Shown piece by piece: positions 1-8,478 of a stretch of DNA of 64,000 nucleotides. Source of the DNA: Rhodanobacteraceae bacterium (GTDB lineage Bacteria > Pseudomonadota > Gammaproteobacteria > Xanthomonadales > Rhodanobacteraceae); contig JAEUPP010000080.1 of NCBI GenBank assembly GCA_016790075.1, positions 34,866-98,865 on the forward strand, given 5' to 3'. The notes below the pieces were generated by a model, which saw only the letters and a program-made list of their open reading frames with translations, was not told the DNA's origin and searched no databases. Each line of letters starts with the position of its first letter. The first letter of the stretch is position 1. The position numbers and the translations under genes were made by a program.

Positions 1-242
1 TCATAAAGCGAGCCCTTGGGGTCGAGCCGGAAACAGTACATGGCCAGGCGGTCGCGTACTTCCCGGCGCTGCCGCGCGACGACCTGGCGCAGGCGCTGCT
101 GTCGGATGTAGTCGGATTCCGGCAGCGGCGCGGCGACGAGGCAGGCCTGCGCAGTCCAGTTGCCCTGCGTGTCGCGGCATTTGTACGTTACGCCGGGCGT
201 ACTCAAATTCAGCGCGAGTGCGACGGCAAACAATGCGGACAT
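1..242 (-). CDS. Small secreted DUF4124-like protein, 3' end cut by window edge
   Basis: The reading frame starts at an ATG preceded by a strong purine-rich ribosome site (GGGGGAAG) and runs off the left edge after 80 codons with no stop. The first 13 or so residues are hydrophobic (MSALFAVALALNL) and look like a short Sec signal. They are followed by YKCRDTQGNW and a second Cys, the pattern of the DUF4124 family of small periplasmic proteins, and then by an Arg/Gln-rich helix. It lies 117 bases downstream of the last gene of the MoxR-type operon on the same strand, so it may be co-transcribed. Function is unknown. Confidence is good that it is a gene and moderate for the family. Confidence 0.6.
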   Translation of the reverse strand, partial: MSALFAVALALNLSTPGVTYKCRDTQGNWTAQACLVAAPLPESDYIRQQRLRQVVARQRREVRDRLAMYCFRLDPKGSLY

Positions 243-359
243 CGAGCTTCCCCCGAGGCTGAGACGTGGCTGCGACGGTAGCGCGTCTGTCTGCTGCGTC
301 AAGCGGCCGGTGTCGAAGCGAATCTGTACCGCCCGGTCGGCCTGCACAAACCGTGCGGA

Positions 360-2060
360 TCAGCTCGCTTGCCGCCTGCGACTGAGCTGCAACCACCAGA
401 GCAAGACAGCCGGCACCAGCCAGGCCAGAAACCAGGGCCAGCGCGGGCCGGGCACGGGTGCGGGTGCTGTGTCCCGGGCCTCACTCAGCAGAGCGTGTGT
501 CGCGGCGGCGGTCTGGGCCAGATGCAAGGTCCTCGCTTCATCCGCGGCACGCACGAAAAAGCGTGACTGTCCCGACTCGGTCTGCAGCGTGTGCCAGCCG
601 GACTCGCGTGGCCAGAACCCGCCGCACCAGCGTTCGTCGCGGCCACGCCTTACCGATAGCCCGCTGGCCTCGCCGGATGGGGCGATGACGAGCAGGCGCT
701 GTTCGTGGGCACACAGTTCCATGCGTTCGTGCTGCCAGCTCAGCGCCGGTGCCGCCGGTGGCGGCGTCTGACGTGGGCGGGCAAGACCGTCGACTATGCG
801 CGCCCACAGCGCATCGTGCAGCGCGGCCTGGCCGCTGAGCACCAACGTGCGGGTGTCGTACAGCCAGCTGATGCCCAGGCGTCCCAGGCCGCGATTGTGC
901 GCCACGGCAAGCGCCGTGCCGGCGTCATCGCGCGCCAGTACCAGGTTGGCGTCGCCGACTGCGCGCAGCGGCAGTCGTTGCAGCGCGGCGCCAGCGTCCG
1001 CGGCCTCGCCGCTGAGGCGAAAATCCGGCGCACTATCGGCGGACTCCAATGGCAGGCCGAGTTCATGCCACTGGGTGATCAGTGCGACTGGTGGCGGGCT
1101 GTCCAGACGCAGCAGCAGGCCCAGGCCGGCATCGACGGCGGCGAGCAGGCGTGTGCGGGCCGCTGTGTCCAGCTGCGACCAGGCGCGCTCGTCAATGATG
1201 ATGGCGTCGGTCGCGGCCAGCGCCGCCTCCGCCAACGATGCCTCGCCACGCTGCTGCACCACACCGCGGCTCAGGCTGATGCGTGCGTCGACGGCATGGC
1301 CCGCATCAAGCGCCCAACGCTGCAGATATTTCAGATCCGCATTCGGGCCGCCGGCGAGCAAGAGCAGGTTCAGGGCTACGCCATCGCGTACCGAAATCGG
1401 CACGGTAATGCGCTCGACCTCGGCGCCGGCTGCATCGAGCAGACTCAGTTCTGCGTTTACTTCGGCCGCTCGCGGCGCAAACAGCGTAAAGGCAAAGCGG
1501 CCGTCCTCGTCGAGCGCGACCGGCTCGCGGCGGCGGCCGCCGGGTTCGTGCAATGCAATGCGCAAACCGTCTGGCTGCACGACGTTGCCACGCAGCGTGA
1601 ACGCGTGTCCGGCGCGCAGATCATCGGGCAGTTCAATGGCGGCAATGCCGCGTGGCAGCGGCGTGGCATCGAAGCGCAGACCGTGTCCGCGTGCCGCATC
1701 GCGATCGGCTGCATTCAGGCCATAGCCGATCACCTGAATCGTGCTGACGGCCGGATGGCGCCGCAGCGCGGTCGCGAGATCTGGCGCGCGGCTTATGCTG
1801 GCGGGGGCACTGCTGCCGGGTAGCGCTATGGTATCCGCGTCGGATGGTACGACTGCCGTCGCGCCTGCGGTCAGTACCTGTAATGGCTTTTTGTCTACAA
1901 GTGCAATAGGTGGATAAAGTGTCAAATACAGCAGTCCGCAGAAGGCGGCTGCGGCGGCGATGCCGAGCAGGCGGCGGCCGCCACGGTGCTGCAAAGCTTC
2001 GGCCAGGCCGAGCAGCGCAGCAACGGCGAGGGCGGCGTAGACAACGTGTTCTGTCGTCAT
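360..2060 (-). CDS. Membrane protein of the MoxR/BatA operon with a class I glutaminase-like fold
   Basis: This 566-residue protein starts with two membrane helices (about 5-20 and 30-50). A large periplasmic part follows, including a beta-rich carboxypeptidase-regulatory-like stretch around 150-220 and an alpha/beta stretch (about 225-400) like the glutamine-amidotransferase fold seen in proteins of BatA operons. A final helix near the C-terminus (PWFLAWLVPAVLLWWLQL) precedes an Arg-rich tail. Its ATG overlaps the stop of the upstream DUF4175-like gene, which indicates translational coupling. It is the fifth gene of the series moxR, DUF58, batA-like, DUF4175-like, this one. I infer a scaffold or accessory role in an envelope MoxR system; no catalytic residues were identified. 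Confidence 0.75.
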   Translation of the reverse strand: MTTEHVVYAALAVAALLGLAEALQHRGGRRLLGIAAAAAFCGLLYLTLYPPIALVDKKPLQVLTAGATAVVPSDADTIALPGSSAPASISRAPDLATALRRHPAVSTIQVIGYGLNAADRDAARGHGLRFDATPLPRGIAAIELPDDLRAGHAFTLRGNVVQPDGLRIALHEPGGRRREPVALDEDGRFAFTLFAPRAAEVNAELSLLDAAGAEVERITVPISVRDGVALNLLLLAGGPNADLKYLQRWALDAGHAVDARISLSRGVVQQRGEASLAEAALAATDAIIIDERAWSQLDTAARTRLLAAVDAGLGLLLRLDSPPPVALITQWHELGLPLESADSAPDFRLSGEAADAGAALQRLPLRAVGDANLVLARDDAGTALAVAHNRGLGRLGISWLYDTRTLVLSGQAALHDALWARIVDGLARPRQTPPPAAPALSWQHERMELCAHEQRLLVIAPSGEASGLSVRRGRDERWCGGFWPRESGWHTLQTESGQSRFFVRAADEARTLHLAQTAAATHALLSEARDTAPAPVPGPRWPWFLAWLVPAVLLWWLQLSRRRQAS

Positions 2061-4243
2061 GGAGTCGCCTTTGTCGCGGGCAGCGACTCAAGATAGGCGC
2101 GACCGGTCGAGCCGATCGCGCTACGGCCGCTCGACGCGGCGCTGGCGCGCGGTAACAGCGGCCATAGCCGTGTGCGCAGCGCGGTCAGGCAGGTGCTGCA
2201 GGCCGGATCGCGGCGCAGGTTGTCCGCCGCGGCGGCCAGATCCAATGTGTCGGTGGCCTGGCTGCCGCGGCGGCGCAGCCAGCTATCCCAGCGCGACCAA
2301 TCCGGCACGGTCTCAGCGCGCAGGTTGTGCCAGACCGCATCGAGGTCGGCATCAGCCGGCGCCGCCGCCGCCGCGGGACTCAAGCTGTCGCGCAGTCCAG
2401 CGCGCTCGCCGCTGAGGCGACGCGCTTCGTCCACCGGAGGCAGCTCCAGGCCGACACGCGCGAGATAGATACGTGTCGCCTGCTGCACCTGCTTGATCCG
2501 CTCCAGCGCCTTGTACTCGTAGGGCAGGGCCTTGGCCGGCCGGCCGCTGCGCAGCTCGAGTTCGGCTTGCCACATCTGCTCCAATGCAGCCCGCAGAATC
2601 TCCTTGGTTTCCGGGTCGAGCAGCGTAGCGGCCTCGGCAATGTCATGGGTATGGCCATACTCCGCGAGCACGTTGCCGGCGTCGCCAAAGCGTGTGGGCG
2701 CGGTCGGCGTCGCGTGGTCGTGGCCGTCGTCGGGTGCGTGTCCGCTATTGCTGCTATCGGCGGATTCGGATTCACCAGGTGGGTGCCCCGGTTCCGGTTG
2801 ATCCCCAGCTGATGGTGGGTGTCCTCGTTCGGGCGGGTGTTCTTGGCCGCCTCCCTGGCCGCTGCTTTCAAATTCCTCGCCGAGGAACTGGCCGTAGCGC
2901 AGGCGAAGAATTTTCTGATCGACGCCGAGGGCGTCGGATTTGGCGAGGAAGCGCTCTGGGGCGAGCCGGGTCTGTTCGGCGACCAGGGCTTCGGTGTCGA
3001 TGATGATTTGACGCTGGCTGCGGAAGAAGGCCGGCATGGCAGTGCGCACCAGTCCTTCCATGCCGACGCTGTCATCGGCCAGCGGTGCTGGCAATCGCAG
3101 CAGGTAACTGGCGCTGCGGCTGAGCTGCGGTTGTGGCGTGCGTGTATCGCGGATATCGAAACGTGCGATCAGTTCGTCTCCGGGGGCGAGTGCGAAGCGG
3201 CTCAGCTCGATGCGGTGACGGTAGCGCCGCTGGCGTACATCGCCCTCGCCGCGCAGGCGCTGGTTCTGCTGTCGGACCTGGATGTTCTCGCCGCTGCCCT
3301 GCGCGTGGGTGATCTCCAGCGTGGCCTCGCCCAGCGCGTAGTCGTCGCTGGCGCGGATCTCGAATTCCCAGCTGCTCTGTCCTGGTGCAAGCGTGCTCAA
3401 GGTCTTGTCGGGTACATCGACGTGAATCTGCGGCGGCTGGTCCGCGATCAGGTCCAAACGGTAGCGCCGGTCGTCCGCAAGCGCTGTATCGGCATCGATC
3501 TCGATGCGATAGAGCATGGCTGAGGTAAGCGTGGTGCTTGCGGTCCAGCGCTCGTTGTCGCGCACGAGTTCGATGCTCTGGCCATCGTGGAAACGCACAC
3601 GCACTGCGCGTGGTGTGGGAGCGAAGACGAGCTGCCACTGCAGGCGGCTGCCTTCGGGCACGTGCGCGTCCAGCGTTTCGCGGTGTTCAGGGGCGAGGCC
3701 GGTATAAGGCGGCGGGGTAAGGTCCAGGCGTGCGTGGATTAGCGACACCGGTAGCGCGGGCGCCGCAGTTTGCGCAGGGACTGCCGCAGCGCTGCCAGGT
3801 TCGGGCATTGTCCGCCATAGGCTCAGCAGCAAGGTAATCGCAGCGAGCGCAAGACTAGCGGTGAGAGCTGCGACCGGCATGCGCGGCCGCAGATCCGGCA
3901 GCCCGTCAGCGAGGCGCTTGCGCAGGCGCAGCTGCTGCAGTTGTGCCAGTGGCGGCAATGTCGCCGAGTCGCTGAGCAGCAGCGTTGCACTGTCTTCAAA
4001 GCGGCGATCGGCAGTGTCGAGCGCGCGCAGGTACCAGCGCAGGTCGTGGCGGCGCTGGTCGGCATGAGCCCAGAGCAGGCCCGCGATAGCGGCCACGATC
4101 AGCAGAACCGCTGCCGCCGGGGGGCCTAGCTGAACCCGTAGTAGCCAGCCCAGTGCGAGCACGGGCGCTAGCCCCAGGGCCAGCGCGATCAGACACCGCC
4201 GCTGTTGAACACTGCGCAATGCGGCCGTGAGCCTGTCACTCAT
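2057..4243 (-). CDS. DUF4175-like membrane protein of the MoxR operon
   Basis: The 728-residue product has N-terminal membrane helices (about 19-36 and 42-59) and another near 125-145. A long extracytoplasmic region with beta-sandwich-like segments follows. Around residues 455-520 there is a low-complexity stretch rich in Gly, Pro, His, Asp and Ser, with repeated GHPP and DGHDH motifs, then a helical part beginning EYGHTHDIAEAATLLDPET. This arrangement matches large DUF4175-type proteins that follow BatA genes in Gammaproteobacteria. It overlaps the previous and next genes by 4 bases on each side. The His/Asp-rich segment could bind a divalent metal, which is inference. Exact function is unknown. 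Confidence 0.72.
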   Translation of the reverse strand: MSDRLTAALRSVQQRRCLIALALGLAPVLALGWLLRVQLGPPAAAVLLIVAAIAGLLWAHADQRRHDLRWYLRALDTADRRFEDSATLLLSDSATLPPLAQLQQLRLRKRLADGLPDLRPRMPVAALTASLALAAITLLLSLWRTMPEPGSAAAVPAQTAAPALPVSLIHARLDLTPPPYTGLAPEHRETLDAHVPEGSRLQWQLVFAPTPRAVRVRFHDGQSIELVRDNERWTASTTLTSAMLYRIEIDADTALADDRRYRLDLIADQPPQIHVDVPDKTLSTLAPGQSSWEFEIRASDDYALGEATLEITHAQGSGENIQVRQQNQRLRGEGDVRQRRYRHRIELSRFALAPGDELIARFDIRDTRTPQPQLSRSASYLLRLPAPLADDSVGMEGLVRTAMPAFFRSQRQIIIDTEALVAEQTRLAPERFLAKSDALGVDQKILRLRYGQFLGEEFESSGQGGGQEHPPERGHPPSAGDQPEPGHPPGESESADSSNSGHAPDDGHDHATPTAPTRFGDAGNVLAEYGHTHDIAEAATLLDPETKEILRAALEQMWQAELELRSGRPAKALPYEYKALERIKQVQQATRIYLARVGLELPPVDEARRLSGERAGLRDSLSPAAAAAPADADLDAVWHNLRAETVPDWSRWDSWLRRRGSQATDTLDLAAAADNLRRDPACSTCLTALRTRLWPLLPRASAASSGRSAIGSTGRAYLESLPATKATP

Positions 4244-5388
4244 GGGTGCTGCCTCGTGGCAAGCAGGGACAGCAGGCGTTCGGCCACGGCCAGCAGGGCG
4301 ATAAGCACAATCAGCGCTGAAGCAACCGGACGCGGCGCGGCATCGGCGCGCTGCGCCGTAGCTGACGGCTGCATCGCTGCGGCACTCGCACGGTCCGGTG
4401 GTGGTTCTGCCGGGTGCAATTGAGAAAAAAGCAAGACCGGGAAATCCGCCTCAAGCACAACGGGCAGGCTCGCCGGTGCGATAGCCGCGGCAAAACGCAG
4501 CAGACGGCCGCGCCCGCGTACCTCGCTGCGCAGCAGAGCCTGGCCCTGGGGGTCGCGCGCGACCACCTCGCCACGATCGTAAGGCGCTGCGCCGACCAAC
4601 GCGGTGCCGCCGTCCTCGACCCAGCGCAGCAGCGCCGCCGAAGGTTCATGGTTCAACCAGAATACGTAGTCCGTGCCCGGCGCGACCGGTGCAGAACTGG
4701 TGTCGACAGTCAGCTGATAACGCGCGACGCCGGCATGGTCGAAGGCAGCGACGGCTGCCCGCAGGTAGGCAGCGGCCGTGTCGTCCCCGTTGGGCCGTAG
4801 CGATATCTGCTGCACCGGTGGCGACGCGACTGAAGGCGCAGCCGCGGTAGCGTCGGGCACGATGCGCCAGTCGGCCTCGCGGCTCAACTGAATCGCCGCG
4901 CCGTCGAGTCCGCGCAATTGCGCGGGCACGACTACATGCAATCGGGTCCCCGGCGGGAGTTCGGCGTCGAGTTCACGCAGCAGGCTGGCGGTGGCGGTGG
5001 CTTCAGCGGAGGCTGGTGTGGACAGCAGCGGAAAACCTGGTTGCAGCCAGCGCCAATCAGCACCGTCTGCATCGAGTGCAGCGCGCGCGTGCGCAGGATC
5101 CACGCCTGGCACGACGGCGACCAGACTGGCTGCAGCGGCCTGCTCGCCTCGGCGTACGGGGGCTGCAATCAGCAGCGCGATGGTGGCGATGAGCAGAATG
5201 CGCAGCAGCAGCAGCAGCCAATGTTCAAACCGCAGCCGTTTGCGTGGGCGGGCCGGCCCGCGCACCCAGCGCAGAGCGGCGAAGGGGGTGGGCCTGTGTT
5301 CCTGGCGCCGCCTCAAATGCAGCAGCAGCGGCACAATCACGGCCGCCAGCGCCGACAGACCCAGCGGTAGCAGCAGGCCGAAGCTCAT
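4240..5388 (-). CDS. BatA-type protein (aerotolerance regulator N-terminal domain)
   Basis: A 382-residue inner-membrane protein. The N-terminus (MSFGLLLPLGLSALAAVIVP) is a membrane helix followed by the typical BatA-domain pattern LLLHLRRRQEHRPTPFAALR, then a basic loop and a second helix around 60-78. The rest is a periplasmic alpha/beta region, and a third helix lies near the C-terminus (residues about 358-375). BatA-domain proteins are partners of MoxR ATPases and DUF58 proteins, and here the three genes are consecutive. The start overlaps the DUF58 stop and the stop overlaps the DUF4175-like start, both by ATGA. No VWA metal site was noticed, so this is the two-helix BatA-domain type and not full BatA. 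Confidence 0.82.
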   Translation of the reverse strand: MSFGLLLPLGLSALAAVIVPLLLHLRRRQEHRPTPFAALRWVRGPARPRKRLRFEHWLLLLLRILLIATIALLIAAPVRRGEQAAAASLVAVVPGVDPAHARAALDADGADWRWLQPGFPLLSTPASAEATATASLLRELDAELPPGTRLHVVVPAQLRGLDGAAIQLSREADWRIVPDATAAAPSVASPPVQQISLRPNGDDTAAAYLRAAVAAFDHAGVARYQLTVDTSSAPVAPGTDYVFWLNHEPSAALLRWVEDGGTALVGAAPYDRGEVVARDPQGQALLRSEVRGRGRLLRFAAAIAPASLPVVLEADFPVLLFSQLHPAEPPPDRASAAAMQPSATAQRADAAPRPVASALIVLIALLAVAERLLSLLATRQHP

Positions 5389-6281
5389 GCCAGTTCCGTA
5401 CCGGGCCGTGTGCCGAATAGCTGGCGCAGGACGGCGTCAGCCGGCTGATCGAGATAGTGCGAAGCGAGGCGTATGCCGCTGGCGCTCAGTCGTGAATGCA
5501 GCGCCTGCTGCGCCTGCGCGAACGCCTGCAGATAGGCGGTGCGAGCGGCCGGCGCATCACTCAGCAGTTCTTGTCCATTTTCCACATCGATAAAAAGACG
5601 ATTGTCTTGGAACGGGAAGTCGCGTTCCTCGGCGGTCAGTAACTGGATCACCGCGACTTCGCGCCGGGCCGCGGCCAGGCGTTCGGCCAGTGCGACAGCG
5701 GTTTCGTCGAATACATCGCTGAGCAGCAGCACCAGCGATGCCGGAGCGATACGCTCCCACAGCGGCAGCAGCGCTGCCTGTTCCGGCCAGCAGCCCGCGG
5801 CATGCCAGCTCTGCAGCGCCTGCACGCAACGGTCGCGCTGGCGCGGCCCGCTGCCTATCGCGACCGGCGCCAGGGTTTGCGTCGATAAAGCCGCGATGCC
5901 GAAGTGGTCGCCCTGGCGCAATGCAAGTTCGATCGCACAGGCAGCAAGTGTGCGTGCAGCGTCCAGCCGACTGAACGACGGCTGCGCGGCGTCGCACTGC
6001 GCCATCGACGCGCTGGTATCGACCAGCACCCATAGCGCCAGCGGCGAATCGCGCTCGGATTCGCGGACGAAATAACGGTCGGAACGCGCATACAGCTTCC
6101 AGTCGACGCGGCGTGGTTCGTCGCCGGGTGCATAGGCGCGATACTGCGCAAACTCGAGCCCGACCCCGCGGCTGCGGCTGCTGTGCTGGCCCAGTCCTTG
6201 CGCCGCGCTGGCGCGGCGCTGTACGAGTCGCAGGTCGCGCAAGCGTGCGCGCAGTGCGGGCGGTATGAGTTCGCGCGTCAT
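5385..6281 (-). CDS. DUF58 domain protein, VWA-like, partner of MoxR
   Basis: The 298-residue protein shows the DUF58 signature: GVGLEFAQYRAYAPGDEPRR (39-58) followed by VDWKLYAR. A VWA-like core with an intact metal-ion-dependent adhesion motif, DTSAS (88-92), comes next. It has no signal peptide or clear membrane helix and should be cytoplasmic or peripheral. DUF58 proteins are encoded next to MoxR AAA+ ATPases and are thought to pass substrates or metal cofactors to them. Here the gene follows moxR after 91 bases and overlaps the batA-like gene by 4 bases. A second DUF58 gene at 61717-63021 has a degenerate DTGRR in the same place. Confidence 0.88.
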   Translation of the reverse strand: MTRELIPPALRARLRDLRLVQRRASAAQGLGQHSSRSRGVGLEFAQYRAYAPGDEPRRVDWKLYARSDRYFVRESERDSPLALWVLVDTSASMAQCDAAQPSFSRLDAARTLAACAIELALRQGDHFGIAALSTQTLAPVAIGSGPRQRDRCVQALQSWHAAGCWPEQAALLPLWERIAPASLVLLLSDVFDETAVALAERLAAARREVAVIQLLTAEERDFPFQDNRLFIDVENGQELLSDAPAARTAYLQAFAQAQQALHSRLSASGIRLASHYLDQPADAVLRQLFGTRPGTELA

Positions 6282-6372
6282 ACGTCGACGCGTCGAGGCT
6301 CGAGGCTGGCCTTGGCGGCACGGCTGTTACCGCGGCATGCGCGCCGTCTGGCTGAACAGGACATGGCAGGCA

Positions 6373-7368
6373 TCAGCGGGGAAACTCCACGCCGTCGAGC
6401 ACCGCGGCGACGACGTCATCGGTGCTGCGGCGTTCCGCTTCGGCGGCAAATGACAGCAGCAGGCGATGGCGCATGACCGGTGCGGCCAGCGCGCGCACGT
6501 CCTCGCGGGTTGCGGCGAGACGGCCATGCAGCAGTGCGCGTGCCTTGCTGGCAAGCACCAGGGATTGCCCGGCGCGTGGCCCGGCGCCCCAGCGCACCCA
6601 TTCCCGCACCAGCGCCAGGGGCGAGGTCTGTGGCCGCGTCGCGCGCACCAGGCGCGTGATCCAGGTCAGCACCTCCTCGCCAACAGTCACGTCGCGTACA
6701 AGCTGCTGCAGGGCGATGAGTTCGCCGGCACTCATGACCGCGCGGACCGCAGCTGCAGCCTGGCCGGTGGTTTGCACCAGGATCGCCCGCTCCTCGGCTT
6801 CATCCGGATAATCGACGCGTACATGCAGGAGGAAGCGGTCCAGCTGCGCTTCCGGCAGCGGATAGGTACCTGCCTGTTCCAGCGGATTCTGGGTCGCGAG
6901 CACGAAGAACGGTTGCGGCAGCGCGTGGGTGATGCCGGCATAGCTGACGGTGCGCTCCTGCATCGCTTCGAGCAGCGCAGCCTGAGTCTTGGGCGGAGTG
7001 CGATTGAGTTCGTCAGCAAGCAGCAGGCTGGTGAAAATGGGGCCGCGCTGGAACTTGAAATGACGCCGCCCGGTGCCGTGATCCTCTTCGAGTATTTCAG
7101 TACCCAGGATGTCGCTGGGCATCAGGTCCGGGGTGAACTGGATACGATGGAAATCCACCTGCAGGGCCTGGCCCAGACTGCGCACGAGCAGGGTCTTGCC
7201 TAGCCCCGGAACACCTTCCAGCAGGCAGTGTCCACCGGCCAGCAGCGCGGTCAGCAACTGCTCGACCACGTCGTGCTGACCGACAATGGCGGCGCCTATC
7301 GCCTCACGCAGGGTCTGCAGGCGATCGAGCTGCGCTTGCAGGGACTGTTCGGTAAGCGTCTCGCTCAT
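6373..7368 (-). CDS. moxR: MoxR-family AAA+ ATPase (left operon)
   Basis: A 331-residue AAA+ chaperone. Walker A is GVPGLGKT (52-59) and Walker B is LLLADE (115-120), followed by the MoxR-typical [18 protein letters not shown] and the [20 protein letters not shown] segment. Length is normal for the MRP subfamily. MoxR ATPases act with VWA-type partners in maturation of envelope or metal-dependent complexes, and the downstream DUF58/BatA/DUF4175 genes fit that. The gene is separated from the upstream DUF4159 gene by about 240 bases that contain a REP doublet, so it may have its own promoter. A paralogue with LLLADE-INRAP in place of LNRTP is encoded at 60737-61720. Confidence 0.92.
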   Translation of the reverse strand: MSETLTEQSLQAQLDRLQTLREAIGAAIVGQHDVVEQLLTALLAGGHCLLEGVPGLGKTLLVRSLGQALQVDFHRIQFTPDLMPSDILGTEILEEDHGTGRRHFKFQRGPIFTSLLLADELNRTPPKTQAALLEAMQERTVSYAGITHALPQPFFVLATQNPLEQAGTYPLPEAQLDRFLLHVRVDYPDEAEERAILVQTTGQAAAAVRAVMSAGELIALQQLVRDVTVGEEVLTWITRLVRATRPQTSPLALVREWVRWGAGPRAGQSLVLASKARALLHGRLAATREDVRALAAPVMRHRLLLSFAAEAERRSTDDVVAAVLDGVEFPR

Positions 7369-7502
7369 GCGTCGGTATCCGTTATCGGGTTTGCGCGCCA
7401 GCTACCGGCACGTATACGTGTTGATGCTGATTGTGCGTCGGCACGCTGCGGTGGCAGCACTGCCATTGGTTTGGTTCGCGAACGTGGTTACAAATTCGGG
7501 AG

Positions 7503-7591
7503 TTGCAGGGTGGGCTTCAGCCCACCGTCGTGACGGTCAATCTGCTGCAGCGCTTGATGCGGTGCGACGGTGGGCTGAAGCCCACCCTACG
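7503..7591. repeat. REP doublet (REPIN/BIME-like) between DUF4159 and moxR genes
   Basis: Two copies of a palindromic unit lie in opposite orientation: GGTGGGCTTCAGCCCACC at 7509-7526 and GGTGGGCTGAAGCCCACC at 7569-7586. The outer flanks are also mirrored: GCAG before the first copy against CTAC after the second, with CGTCG and CGACG facing inwards. Each copy can form a hairpin, and the pair can form one long stem. This is the structure of REP elements mobilised by RAYT (Y1) transposases. No other copy of this exact unit was noticed in the window. In an operon it could act as a stability or attenuation element for the messages on either side. Confidence 0.85.
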
Positions 7592-7608
7592 ACGGCTTGC
7601 AACAGCCC

Positions 7609-8307
7609 TCAGGCAGTCAACGCATAGATCACGATATTGACTGCGAACTTCGTATTGTCCTCGGCGAGCCAGCGCTTGTTGCGCCAGTCGTAGTCCCACT
7701 CGCAGCCGTAGTCCTTGTTGCTGTAGAGGACTCCGAGGCGGCCGTCGATGGTTATGCCGCGCAGATAGTCGTGGACGAGGTCGTCACCCCAGCCGTTGAG
7801 CTCGAAACTGGTTGCGGGTGGCCCGTCGAAATGGAAGAAACTGCGGTAGATCGGGTGTTGTCTGGGCAACTTCTTCAGCGCATCCGCACCGAAGATCTGC
7901 GCCATCTGAGCCTCGAACGACTTGGCGAACAGGCCGTCGATATCGTGATTGCAGTCGTCGACGAAGACGAAGCCGCCGTTGCGCACATAGCGTTCAAAAT
8001 TCCGCTTCTCATCGGGATTGAATTCAACCAGCTTGTGGCCGGCGAGGTAGCAGAAGCTGGCCTGCAGCATGCGCGGATCGGCCAGCGGCAGCACCTGTTC
8101 CACCGGGTCCACGCGCAAGGTCGTGTACTGGATCAGCGCATCGATCAGATTCGAGGGCATGCGCTGGTCGACGTCCCAGTCGCCGGACTCGTACATAAGA
8201 CGCGTAAAGCGGAAATCGTAGTGCTTGCCCGCCGCCCGCAGCCGTGGCGCGGCGACGGCTGCCGCTCCGGCAGCAAGCATCAGGCGCAGGAATTCAGCGC
8301 GTGTCAT
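7609..8307 (-). CDS. DUF4159 domain protein with N-terminal export signal
   Basis: From the ATG at 8307 the product is 232 residues: MTRAEFLRLMLAAGAAAVAA is an export signal resembling a degenerate Tat signal (one Arg instead of two). The DUF4159 domain follows, with the pattern FTRLMYESGDWDVDQRMPSN and then a Rossmann-like glutaminase fold (GGFVFVDDCNHD, HPIYRSFFHF, GRLGVLYSNKDYGCEWDY). The frame is open to 8436, but the upstream extension does not look like family sequence. DUF4159 genes commonly sit in MoxR/DUF58/BatA operons, and this one stands between tldE and moxR on the same strand. Function is unknown; a periplasmic accessory role in the MoxR system is inferred. Confidence 0.82.
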   Translation of the reverse strand: MTRAEFLRLMLAAGAAAVAAPRLRAAGKHYDFRFTRLMYESGDWDVDQRMPSNLIDALIQYTTLRVDPVEQVLPLADPRMLQASFCYLAGHKLVEFNPDEKRNFERYVRNGGFVFVDDCNHDIDGLFAKSFEAQMAQIFGADALKKLPRQHPIYRSFFHFDGPPATSFELNGWGDDLVHDYLRGITIDGRLGVLYSNKDYGCEWDYDWRNKRWLAEDNTKFAVNIVIYALTA

Positions 8308-8478
8308 ACCCGTCTTCTGCAAGGCCCTAACCACTGCCGCCGGCCGGGTTTGTTCGCGTGCTGCCTGTGCCCACAGCCCGGCAGACAGCGTTATCGCAGC
8401 TGTCTGCCGGCGGCCTGATGCAGAGGGAGGCGGCAATCAAGACCTGTCTCTATCCTTGTGGAGAAATTCCGGCCTGCG

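Noticed and set aside
705-1823. Long open frame (372 codons) on the plus strand opposite the 360-2060 gene
   Set aside because: It is a GC-driven shadow: the minus strand has clear membrane helices, signature layout and start overlap, while this frame has none.
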